Translations under genes and position numbers: made by a program
The notes under the pieces: generated by a model
What the model was told of the DNA's origin: nothing
The model's database searches: none
The model's input: only the letters and a program-made list of their open reading frames with translations
Assembly: GCA_019059635.1 (NCBI GenBank)
Contig: JAGVRJ010000002.1
Coordinates: forward strand, 1,922,001-1,986,000
DNA length: 64,000 nt
Direction: 5' to 3'
Source of the DNA: Proales similis
Lineage: Eukaryota; Rotifera; Eurotatoria; Ploima; Proalidae
In this document: in pieces, positions 54,259 through 64,000 of the stretch
Layout: each line of letters begins with the position of its first letter
Position numbering within the stretch: the first letter of the stretch is position 1

Positions 54259-55791
54259 TCAAGTCGATTTCCACAAGAGAATGTTTCCATTTTGATCTCC
54301 CGTAGCAAAGCTGTCGTCTGAGATGCGCTCGAGCCTGCATATGCCCGCGTCGGTCTTGATTGTTTGAAACTGTTTGAATGAATACGAGCTCCACACCTGA
54401 ATGATTCCGTCTGCTGAGCCGGCGATAAGCAAATGTGAGCTGTGCAAAAGAGAAAGCTGCTTCTCTCCGGTTTGACCGACGTTTCTCACTTGACCTGACG
54501 ACGGATTCCACAATCGAACTGTGCCGTCGTCCGATGCACTTGCCAAATAGCCTGTTGACGGCTGCTCGCCTTGAATTTGCTGCTGGATTGCTTGTAGACT
54601 GTTTACTGCTCGCGAGTGAACCCGTTTCGTGGCCACACTCGATCCCGTGTGAACATCCCAAAGGCTAACGGTGCCGTCTGCTGCTCCAGATGCGATCTGA
54701 CTGCTTGAGAATTTCGTCAAGCAATTTATTTGAGTCTGAGCTGAGGGCAGGCTTCTTGTCAAGTGGTTTATACGATTCGTGCTGCTTATGTTTCTGATGG
54801 TCAGATCTCGTCCGCTGGCAACAGCGACCAGTTCGTTGTTAATTTGAGTCAACGCATCAATCGGCAATGAGCCTATGAGCGGATACAGTCCCGATTCGGA
54901 GTTTCTGGTGCTAAGTTTGACCAACTGCGAGTCAGTGTAGCCGATAAGCAGCGAGTGCGGTTCATTAGAGAGAGCAATTAGAGTGGACACTTTGCCCGCG
55001 TGTGGATAATGTTGAGATTTGAGCTTTCCGTCTTTTGGATCACGTATCTCAATTATGCTCGAGTACTTGGTGGCACTGGCCAGCAGACCGTTGCCCAAAG
55101 TGGCCATCGAAACAATCGGAAACGTCTTGGAGGCAAGTCGAAGTTTAAATTTGTGCTCGACGCTCTTCTCAATTGAGCCAAGGCCATTGATCAAGCGTGT
55201 TGGCAGTGTGGCGGTCAATCCACTAGACGAGCCCGTCGGCCTGGTCTGTTTCTCTGGCTCTTTAGTGGTCGGAGACGAAATGGGCGAGAACAATATGCTT
55301 GGCGAATGGGTCGATATTGGTGCCGGTTGACTTGGTTGCTGGTTGGCCAGGAATCGATTCTCCTGCTCAGTGGCCAGTATCCAGTTGGAGGAGTCTGTCG
55401 AGCAGACACAAACCGGAATGTGATTGCGAACAAAGCAGCTGCCGTGCAGCATTTGTGTCGATCGGCAGAAATATTTACATCTGGCCTCTTCGACAGAGCT
55501 TCCAGGCTTGCAGAGGATGTCTGCTAGGCCGTCGCCGTTCAGGTCAAGCCGCTCGTCGATCACTTGACGACTGCAGACGGCGCAAGTTTGAAAGTAGTGG
55601 CCCACACACAGCGCACAGTTGGCTTCGCCTTTGAACAAATGCGCGCAAATGTTGAGCGCATTGATGCAGCTTGGCGAGTTGCATGTGAGATGCGATATGG
55701 GCGCAGCGGCGGAAGCAGCACAAATGAATGCAATTGCGAGTAAAACAGCCGCCAGCCAACAAGCGAACGAACGTTCAATGCCGATCATCAT
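54259..55791 (-). CDS. Secreted protein: Cys-rich DLNGDG domain fused to WD40 repeats
   Basis: Single exon. From ATG 55791 it is 510 residues; the frame is open to 55860, but this Met pair leads directly into a signal peptide (SFACWLAAVLLAIAFICAAS). The Cys-rich domain follows (CNSPSC, NIC, NCALCVGHYFQTCAVC, RLDLNGDGLADILC, CKYFCRS, SCFVRNHIPVCVC), then a Ser/Pro/Thr linker of about 70 residues, then WD40 repeats to the C-terminus: IASGAADGTVSLWDVHTG, LASASDDGTVRLWNPSSG, LIAGSADGIIQVWSSYSF, FATGDQNGNILLWKS. There is no TM segment after the signal peptide. Both the domain fusion and an extracellular WD40 propeller are unusual. Minus-strand AATAAA lies near 54178. Function unknown; a secreted adhesion or matrix protein is possible. 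Confidence 0.8.
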   Translation of the reverse strand: MMIGIERSFACWLAAVLLAIAFICAASAAAPISHLTCNSPSCINALNICAHLFKGEANCALCVGHYFQTCAVCSRQVIDERLDLNGDGLADILCKPGSSVEEARCKYFCRSTQMLHGSCFVRNHIPVCVCSTDSSNWILATEQENRFLANQQPSQPAPISTHSPSILFSPISSPTTKEPEKQTRPTGSSSGLTATLPTRLINGLGSIEKSVEHKFKLRLASKTFPIVSMATLGNGLLASATKYSSIIEIRDPKDGKLKSQHYPHAGKVSTLIALSNEPHSLLIGYTDSQLVKLSTRNSESGLYPLIGSLPIDALTQINNELVAVASGRDLTIRNISSTNRINHLTRSLPSAQTQINCLTKFSSSQIASGAADGTVSLWDVHTGSSVATKRVHSRAVNSLQAIQQQIQGEQPSTGYLASASDDGTVRLWNPSSGQVRNVGQTGEKQLSLLHSSHLLIAGSADGIIQVWSSYSFKQFQTIKTDAGICRLERISDDSFATGDQNGNILLWKST

Positions 55792-56244
55792 TTTTTGAGT
55801 GTTGACATTAGTTGTCGGGCGAATTTCTGACTCGATTAACGAGCTTGAGTTGAACAACAACTAAAGACAGCTGCTGTTGAGAATGTTTTTGCACAATTTC
55901 GAATTTTTTTTTCAAGTGCCTCTAAGTGCAGCCTTGTATTGACGCAATTTAGTCGATTTAGATCGAGTGTGTTGAAGAGCGCCGCTTGAGATTAAGTTAT
56001 TTATTCAACTTGAAAATAGAGTGTGCAAACGTGGATTGAGAATTAAGGGAAACAAGAGAAACAAAACAGAGATAATTGAACAAGTGAACAATGAATGAAA
56101 TGAAATTTGGTTCGGACGTGTGTGGGCCAATAGCTGTGACAAGAAACAAAATTGATTGGAAACAAATCGGTCAAAGAGAGAGAGAGAGATAAAATGCGAC
56201 ACATCCGATTGGGACAAGTTTGAGATTTTGGTTTCGCTCAGCAG
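55792..56244. other. Intergenic interval of about 450 bp
   Basis: Promoter of the Cys-rich/WD40 gene and 3' region of PLC-epsilon (both minus strand). Contains a T run near 55904-55911 and a GA run at 56176-56190. Nothing else is supported. Confidence 0.45.
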
Positions 56245-59200
56245 TTAGAATCTGAGCCTGAAAAAGCGCTGAAGAGTGGATTGACTTTCGGGCTCGGGCT
56301 CGCTTGTAGAGAGCGGCACAAGCTCAGACTTGTCGCTCTCCTCTTGCTTGTCGGCTTGGTCCTTTTGATCGTCATAGTAGTAATATAAGTAGTCCTCTTC
56401 ATCGTCGACCTTCTCTACCCTTTCGTCTAGATCTTCATCATCGTCGTCGTCTTCGTTGTCTTTTTGAATCAAAATCTCGGTTGATAGAGGCAATGTTGAC
56501 TCGACTATTTCGGTGACTTGATCTCCGGCCTGCAGTGACAACAGCTCTTGTTTGAATGCCGAACTCGAATTGTCCGTTTTTATCGAGTCTTTGGCAGAGC
56601 GGCTGTCGCTTGTGCCAGCGGTTGTGCTCACTGTGCCAGAGGTGATTTGGGTGAGCTGCCCGCTCGACGAGCCGTTCAGCTTTTCCTCGCTCTTCTCCTC
56701 CAGAATCGACTCGTTCGACTGTTCAAACGATTTCTGTCTGACAAGCCTGTTTGATAGGGACTTTGAACTGCGCTGGGTGGATCTAGTCATTGAGCGGCCC
56801 ACATCGGCGAGCTTTTTGTTCTCGCATGAATCGATCGAGTCGATTTGCTTCGACTTGGCTCTATGCAGCTCCATCAGAGCCTTCTTTTTGAGCAGCATGA
56901 CTTTGGCGCTCTTGAAGCCGTCGCGTTGCTCGCTCTGCATCTGATTCCAGGCATGAGTGAGCAAATAGAGATTCTCGTCGAGACTCAGCATCCGTTGTCT
57001 AATCAACGAGCGACGAGTGGGAGCGCCAATTTGACCGTCGCCCTTCTGCTCGTACTCGATCTGTTCGATCAGACAGTAGTCGTTCATCTCGTCGCTGGCT
57101 TTCATTTTTTTCAGCGCCTTTTTTTAAATTATCGCCATTTAACTCAATATAAGGCTCAGAGTACAAGTGGAGAAGAACACTTTACCTGATGAAGAACGTG
57201 TCGAATTGAGCTGTTCTTTTGCGTGGCGGTTATCTCTATGCAGCAGCTGTCGGTGAGAAATATCTGATAAGTGGCGGACAGATTGTTGGCTGCCGAAGGA
57301 CTGGACTTGATGTTTGGCATCGACATCTTCCGCTCTTCCTGGTAATAGTAGTCGTCCTCTTCGGTCTTGGCTCTGGTTTCTTGAAGCAGCGGCTTGCTCG
57401 ATTTTCGCCGTTTGTTCAAGAAATTTATTATCCCGGTGCCGATGCCGCCGACTGCACCGCTCGACTTTTTCCGAGGCTAGACAAACGATTCAAAAATGAA
57501 TATATTGTGAAACTCAAAAGGAGGAAATAAAGAGGAAGGCGAGACGAAGCGAAAGTTGTTTCAAACGGCAAGGACGAAAGCTGACTAAGCGCTCGCAAAA
57601 CCTAAATACCAGAATAGCCTGATAGCCACGTTTGGTGAGGTCTCGAAGACTCTGGAAGCGGCTCAGATTGACTGGACGAGGCTTGTCGCCAAGTCGGCCA
57701 GCCAGATGAGGGTCAAAGAGAATCTTGCTTCTGAACAAGAGCTCGTGCTCGGCGCTGAAATTCCAGCAGTAGTTCGATCGCATCGGAAAGTCGAAACTGC
57801 CCAAGCAGTGATAGAAATATTCTTTCACTCGTCGGTCCGCAGTAATCGAGCATTGAGTTCGATTGCTATTCAACGAACAACTGCTGGTAGTGTTGAGCTC
57901 ATCACTAGACCGCCCTGAAGAAGAGCTCGTTTGAGAAGAGCCGGCTGTGGTGGACCGTGTAACCTCGACCACTTGGGCGTTATCGTACAACTTGTTCTCC
58001 ATTTCCTTTTCTTCTCTCTCTCCTTTTTTTTCTCTCTCCTGTTAACGCTCTACCGCTCTGCTGGTTCGCTTTTTTCACGCTAATTGAATCAATCTAATCT
58101 GCAAGCGGCGGTCGGCGATCGAGTCAACGAATATATCCGAATAAATCCAGATGAGAGTGATTTCTTTCCTATTCCACTTCCAATTAGGCTAATCTTATGC
58201 CTTTGATCATCTCGAGGGCTTTAATTCGTTAACAACTAAGGCTCGAGTTAATCCTTGTCGTTTGATACGCAAGCCAGAGTCAGGCAGAGCGCACACACAC
58301 ACACAAACGGTGACACGCAATAAATCAAACATAAACACCAACAAACTGCCGATGCAATTACAAACAAAAGCCAATTTACCTGAATTGTGCTCTTCTCGCG
58401 GATGATGAATTTGCCGTTGCCCGTCCACTTATTCTGCAGCTCCATGATCTTTTCGTGGCCGGCCAACACCCGCGTGTCTTTGGGCAGCAGCGACAATTGG
58501 CTCAGTTTGTGTGCGCCACTTGCCGCCGAGCCTTTGCGCTCTTCTGTCTCGATGCTCGTTCTCACGTTGTTTGTGTTGAAGAACACACACAAACTCTTGG
58601 TTCTCTGCCGCTGATAGGACAAGCGCGGCTTGCTCGACTTGCTGCTCACCACCTGTTGTTGAAGTTGACTGTGGTTGCTCCAGCGCCTCTCTACTTGCTG
58701 CAGCAGAATGTAGTCCTTCTTGTCTCGGCTCACGCTTGTCTGTCTTTGGTTTACTTTGTTGAGGACCTTTTTTTTTGTTTAATTTGGTCAAACAACGGGT
58801 AAATTAAAACGGTTTTCGCTATTTAGCTATTTAAATGGCTATCGAATAATAGTAATAGAAGAGATGGTTTTTGAATCGGAAAAGAAGAGAGAAAGAGGCG
58901 CGACTAGACAAATTGAAATGGACGGAGACGTGCTCCTTCCTTTCAAAGCTCGATCGGTCGGATCTAATGAAAAAGGCGAACAGAAAGAGAGAGAGAGAGA
59001 TTGACGGCAGAGCTGAGCGCTGATGGAAGGGCACACCAAGCAGAACAAGGATTAGGAGAGAAAATTACCAATTCTCTAGACTAGCGAAGAATTGGACTGA
59101 AAATAAGCGAATTTCTCATTTGCTGACCAAATGCATGCTGCTCGTTCGGAATTGAACTAACCTGCTCGATGACTTGATCGACGGTGGTGTTGGTGGTGAC

Positions 59201-62200
59201 TTTGAGCTGCAGTCCTCCGCCTGCAGCAGCCGACGCTGATCCTACTGCACCGTCGATGCCGGCCATGTAGCCGCCGGCCGCAGTTGCCTCGTCGTCCAGA
59301 CCGTACACGGTGATCTTGAACTGCTTATGTTTACTTTGACTCTTTGCGTTCAGCTCGTTTGTGCTGCTCTGGCTGCTCATGTTTCCCTGCTCGGCGGCAC
59401 AGGAAAGCATGTGATCAGTCTGCTGCGTCGATTGTATGAATATGGTCGACAGACTGAGCGGCTGATTTTGCAAGTTGCGCATTCGAATGTGACGGTAGCC
59501 AGGCCGCAGGCTCTTGAGCGGAATCACTCTAATCGAGATGACGTGATTGTTGGTTGCGTCGACTACCGTGAATTTGAGCATGGCCAGTTCGGGAAACACG
59601 ATCTGTGCGTTAAATTTTGATTTTGAGATGCGTGAAATGCGAAAGGCGTGCGACGCGTTACTTACGTTGAATACAAACTCCTCGTTCCAGATCGGATTGA
59701 GAGCGTTCTTGCCAAATGTCTTTGTTTTCTCGCGCGAGCAGTCGCACGGAATGCCGAGCACTTCCACTTCTATGAACGTGCTCGAGCTGTGAAGCAGTTC
59801 GACCCCGCTGCTGCGATGATTGTGATTATAGAGCGAGCCATAAGGACCAACAGCAGAGCCTTGGGTGCCGTGGTTGGAGCCAGCACTGAACGAAGCGGCC
59901 GGATTGGCGCCCATGGCGCCTGCGTTGGCCGACGACGGTCCTGACGAGTTTATCAAATGATCGGTCAAGTACTGGCCCGATATGATTTTTAGGTTGAGAA
60001 TGACGCATTCGCCGTCGCGTTTCTTTTCGAACGGATTAAAGCGGCCGTACTCGGCATGAGCGCGACTCCACAATACGCTCGGCTTGAGTACGTAGCCGGC
60101 CTGGGCGTTTTGCTCGAAAAAGGCCTGATTTATCATCTGGTTCATGTCCATGGTCTGATAGTTCAAGGCGACCATTTGGATGCCACACGACCAGCAGGTG
60201 ATGGGCGAAAAGTTGGACGAGTCAAAGCGTCTGGCGTTCGGATAGCATCGGATTATCTGAGTCTCGGTGTGCTGAATGGTTTCCAGCGGCCGCTTTTTGC
60301 ACAGCTGCTTCGACTTTGACTCGTTCAGGGACACAATTTGAAAGCTGCTCGGGTGCGTTTGAAGAGTGGACTCTTGAGCCGACGATGGCTTGTCAATTGT
60401 CGACGAACGTGTGTTCAGGTCGTGTTTGGAGCCGTCTGTTCCCGAGCTGCTCAAACTCGGCTGCGGAACGAGCTGCGTTGCTCGACGCGGATTCAATCGG
60501 GCCGTTTCTTTCACTCTGATCAGAGTCGTGTCCTTTGAATTGGCGTCGAACGGCAGCACGTTGCAAGGAGTCGGGTTGAGATCGCGGAATTTCACCGCTT
60601 GAGTGTAAATGACCAGGTCGGAGAGCTCTTGGGCGATTTGGGCCGGCCTCAGCTTTTCTTGTTTAAGTTTACCGGTCGTCTTCACCGGCTGACTGTTCAC
60701 GCTTATATTCACTGAGATCTTGTTTAAATTGGCTCGCGAGCTGACAACGCCCTGAACGGAAGCGTCGGCCAGCAGCTCGTTGCTGTCTCTGGTCTCGCTC
60801 ATGATTGCGAGCTGAAAGCTCTTTCGCTTCTGTGCCCCTCGTCCGAGCAAGTCGGCGTCGAGTGAATTTTTCCTATTCGCCGCTTGCCTGCTCCAAGTCT
60901 GTTCGTCGATCGCCTCCTCTTCTTCAGCGATCAATTTTTCACAAATGTCCTCTTCTCTGAGCGGCAAATCGACCTCTTGACTTTGACGACGTGCGTCATC
61001 TGCGGCGACCACCACTTGATTTGAGTCGGTGAGTGATTTGCTCTTGTGCAAAATCTTGCTCGAGTTTTGCTTAATTATTGTCCGCTGAGGTTCGCCAGAG
61101 CCAAGTCGAGTGCTGATTGTCCTAAATCGCTTAAATGAGCCGTTTATGAGCTTGGCCACAGTTGAATTGGCGCCTTCTGGACTCGGAGCGAGAAAGTCAT
61201 TCGATCTGTCGGCGAACAGCTCTTGATTGACTTGTTCGGCCGACTCGCCCGGCAACGGCTCCGGCAGGCTGGGATCTTCATCGCCAAGCTCGAGCGTCTT
61301 TTGCTTTTGGCTTGGTGCTTGTGTGCTGAGCAGCTGCGTCTTTTGCACCTTCTTGTTCTTGATGAGAATTTTGTACTTGAGCTGGTTGGGCGAAGGGAGT
61401 AGGGCGTCATCGCTCCAGTCGGTGTCGAACATGAACGATTTAACGAGCTTATCGCCCAGAATCGATTTGAATATGGCGGCCATTTTGACTTGTTGCGGCA
61501 ATGAGCAGCGGTTCTCAATCGACAATATCACCGGATAGGGCGATGTGACGAACGCACTCTCGTTTATGACCTCGACGATGCTCTTGAAGCTGACCTTGCT
61601 GGTGAAGGTGCGTCCGTGGTAGACAATGGGCCAGCCGTCGTCGCCGTCCCAGACGTCGAGCTCAACACAGCGACAGCCGGCGGTGAGAGCAGCGCGATAG
61701 ATCTCGGCGGACGACTCGCCTTTCAGCTGATGTCCTGTCAGATAGGTGTTGTGCGACGACGCAATGTAATAGAACGAGAGTGGATAGTTCATGTTGTCTG
61801 CGAGTGGCTTCTCTTCGCCTGGCAGAGAGCGCTCCGACTCGTAGGCAAAGTTCTCCTTGTCGATCAGGTAGCGAGCAAAGCCGACAAACGAGAGCATTGA
61901 ACGCGAGCGGAAGAACGCATTCGGCTCGTGCTGGAGTATGAGCTCGTTCAGCTGTTCGTCGCTCAGACGCTCGCACTGTTCATTCTCAACAAAGTCTCTG
62001 AATTGCTTCAGTGTGATCGCATAGAACTCGCGGCTGGCCGGAACGCTGTTGCTCATGTTCTTGGGCGACGCGTTCTCTCCAATCAGCACTGAGCCGAGCG
62101 AGCTGGCCGGTATTTGACTCTGATAGTTGGAGAGGAGCAGATCGCTCGAGCAGTTGACACTGTACGGCGAGATTGAGTTGGAGGCGAGCAAGTCGTAAAA

Positions 62201-64000
62201 TAGACGATTGTTGTTGCTGATCAAGTGCTGATTTTGCATGTGCACCAGCATTTCATCGTTGTTCTCGCGCAGCTCGCTGCTGCTCATTTGGTGGTTGAGC
62301 ATGTGCGCTTTGAGCAGCTTGTTGGTCAGCACAGTGCTGCCGTAGTTGGCGTCGCCGTCTTCGTCGCGCAAGAATAAACTGCCGAACGAGCGGATGCACT
62401 CTATTTCGTCCTTGAGATTGTTGCGACTCAGCCAGCACATTTCGCCGTTCAGACGAGCCGAATGATGGTCGAGTTGATCGCTCGCGTCGTCGTCGATCAG
62501 CAATCCTTTCCACATTCTCCTGGTCGACTGCCACGTGCGGTCGACGTTTTGCTCGTCTGTGTCCTTGCTGTTGACAAGGATGGCGTAGCGATCGAATATG
62601 TCCTTGAGCTCTTTTCTCATGTGAACATAGAACGAGGCAAAGAGGCGAACGAACTCGGCAAATTCCATGTGCGTGTCGAACAGCTTGCTGACAAGCATGC
62701 TGCGCGGCGGCAGAGGATCAGGCGAGCTGCGTCTGTTGGCCAGACTGCTGCTTCGGTGGTTGTTGGCACCGCTGCCGTTGGCCGCGTTCGGCGAGCCAGT
62801 GCCCGTGCAGACCGAGCTCTGCCGATTCAAAGTGATGCCCAGCGACGAAGTCGAGTTCTTGCTTCGGTTTATGTAGTTCCAGCCGCCTGTGCTGTAGCTC
62901 ATGCGACTGCGCAGAGTCGATATTCCGGACGATGAGCAGATGCTTCCAGTCGTCGGTCCGTTTGAGTGACTGGTGCGCATCGGTATGAACGGAGTGATTA
63001 TGATGCTCGATTTAGTCAACGTGAACAGAATGGGCGGCTTGAACGCGCCAAGCATCGCCCTGTCGGTCTGATTGGCCAGAAATATGCAGCTGATGTTTAT
63101 TGAGCCGTTCGAGCTGTTGTTGCGCTTCTTCGAGTTCGGCTTCAGCTTGTTGCCCGCGGCGCTGGCGCTCGTCGGCTGAAATGAGGATATTGCGCTCGAG
63201 TCGAACGAGTGCAGTCTTTCCAATGACGAGTTGCCTGACGAGCTGATGGCGCCGATCTCCTGCGCCAGCGACTTTTGCTTGCTCAGTCTCGAGCGCTGTC
63301 TCACTTGTGACTTGATCGTTTTCGGAATTATTGAAATCAAGCCGCCGCGTGTCAGTTCGTCGTCGGGCACGGCCACTGACGACCGCTTTAGGTCTTTCTT
63401 GACCACGTTTCGCAGACGAAACGATGTGATCGACGTGCTCGACTTGCGCTTTTGATTGTTGGTCAAGTTGGCCGAGTTTATGCTTATTGTGCTGTTCTTG
63501 GGCTGAGCGTTGAGTTGAATTTGACTCTCGGAGGCAGCAGCGCCCGTCTCATGGGCGCTGCCCACTGCTGCTGTCGGATCGTGAGCTTTCGTCTCTCCTT
63601 TTGAGCTGCCCACAATCGAATTGCCGAGAATGGCGTTCACGCCCGTCACAAAATTGCTCTCCAATCGGCTGAGGTTGAAGTGGCGTCCGCCGAAGGCGAG
63701 CAGCGCTTGCATCGGCGACGGGCATTGAAAGTTCTTGTTAGCGTTGTCGTAGAACAAGTTCAAGTACAAATCTTTGAGCCATCGAACTCGTTGGTCGACG
63801 CACGCCTCGCGCTGTCTCCGCAAGTCGTTGATCAGAAACTCAATTGTCTGATAGAATATGTCAATGCTCTGCTTCATGCCGATCAAATAAAAGTTCCTTT
63901 GAGAGGCCAATGAGCTCAAATGTCAAATGGGTGAGAGAGGACTGTAAACGGTTCTTACCGGTTCTCGGCAAACGTGTTGCCGTAAACAATGCAGATCACG
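56245..64000 (-). CDS. PLCE1: Phospholipase C-epsilon orthologue (3' part; N-terminus off the right edge)
   Basis: Seven exons in view (64000-63959, 63914-59666, 59602-59162, 58766-58380, 58038-57610, 57476-57186, 57117-56245) splice in frame to about 2240 residues. PLC-epsilon hydrolyses PIP2 downstream of Ras/Rap/Rho and GPCRs; its N-terminal CDC25 RasGEF domain should lie beyond the edge. Seen in order: post-GEF helical region (FYQTIEFLINDLRRQREAC), a Ser-rich region, PH/EF-like segments, catalytic X box (FYYIASSHNTYLTGHQLKGE, CRCVELDVWDGDDGWPIVYH with both catalytic His), a long acidic X-Y linker, Y box (RRFDSSNFSPITCWSCGIQM), C2 (NPIWNEEFVFN) and two Ras-association domains (KKDYILLQQV...NKWTGNGKFII; NDYCLIEQIEYEQKG). 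A unique insert of about 140 residues separates the RA domains. The C-terminus is acidic. Confidence 0.93.

Noticed and set aside
61616-62935. Plus-strand frames opposite PLC-epsilon
   Set aside because: They mirror a strongly conserved minus-strand PLC-epsilon exon and have no family features of their own.
63890-63919. Start of the PLC-epsilon gene at the first in-frame start near 63919
   Set aside because: A good acceptor precedes this point, and an upstream exon at 63959-64000 joins in frame, so the gene continues beyond the window.
1-64000. Bacterial contamination or horizontal transfer for intronless genes such as brat, LRRC46 and the Cys-rich genes
   Set aside because: All lie among spliced genes on one contig, have animal-specific domains and share base composition with their neighbours.

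Overview
The window is nuclear DNA from a compact animal genome. Genes lie on both strands, many only 100-1000 bp apart. They are split by mostly short GT-AG introns (about 45-75 bp in the models built here), and AATAAA signals follow several stop codons. The gene set is metazoan: brat-type TRIM-NHL protein, PLC-epsilon, GM130, ZER1, QDPR, EndoG, sialin-type SLC17 transporter, rhodopsin-family GPCRs, LHFPL tetraspan, CCDC112, TTC6, LRRC46 and a Rec8-like cohesin kleisin. A brat orthologue and Tre1/moody-like GPCRs suggest a protostome, perhaps a small meiofaunal spiralian, but the species cannot be fixed from sequence alone. Exon boundaries below were read by hand from splice sites, reading-frame continuity and family similarity; none has transcript support.

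Layout: 0-1.1 kb, 5' part of an acidic disordered protein (minus). 4.0-6.2 kb, large disordered protein, possibly phostensin/taperin-like. 7.4-9.9 kb, two four-TM proteins. 10.1-12.6 kb, a small secreted EMI-like protein and a type II membrane protein. 12.7-21.7 kb, head-to-head CCDC112 (minus) and TTC6 (plus) with an RFX/X-box-like site midway between. 22.2-26.1 kb, minus-strand run of an unknown gene, the kleisin, and LRRC46 with its own X-box-like site. 26.5-29.3 kb, intronless brat. 30.3-32.4 kb, SLC17 transporter. 32.5-35.4 kb, tandem GPCR pair. 35.7-38.0 kb, a predicted membrane-anchored extracellular WD40-EGF protein. 38.5-39.8 kb, somatostatin/allatostatin-C-receptor-like GPCR. 39.8-43.2 kb, a long gene-poor gap. 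43.2-45.8 kb, GM130. 47.3-48.1 kb QDPR, 48.3-52.2 kb ZER1, 52.5-53.5 kb EndoG. 53.6-55.8 kb, two secreted genes sharing a cysteine-rich domain, one fused to a WD40 propeller. 56.2-64.0 kb, PLC-epsilon (minus) entering from the right edge.

Two themes stand out. First, three ciliary or sperm-flagellar genes (CCDC112, TTC6, LRRC46) sit close together, probably with a meiotic kleisin, and X-box-like sites occur in their promoters; a perfect X-box also lies just upstream of the disordered gene at 4.0 kb. Second, two genes predict beta-propellers with WD40 repeats behind signal peptides, combined with EGF/TM or with a novel Cys-rich/DxNxDG domain. WD40 proteins are normally cytosolic or nuclear, so this is the best candidate for an undescribed extracellular family.
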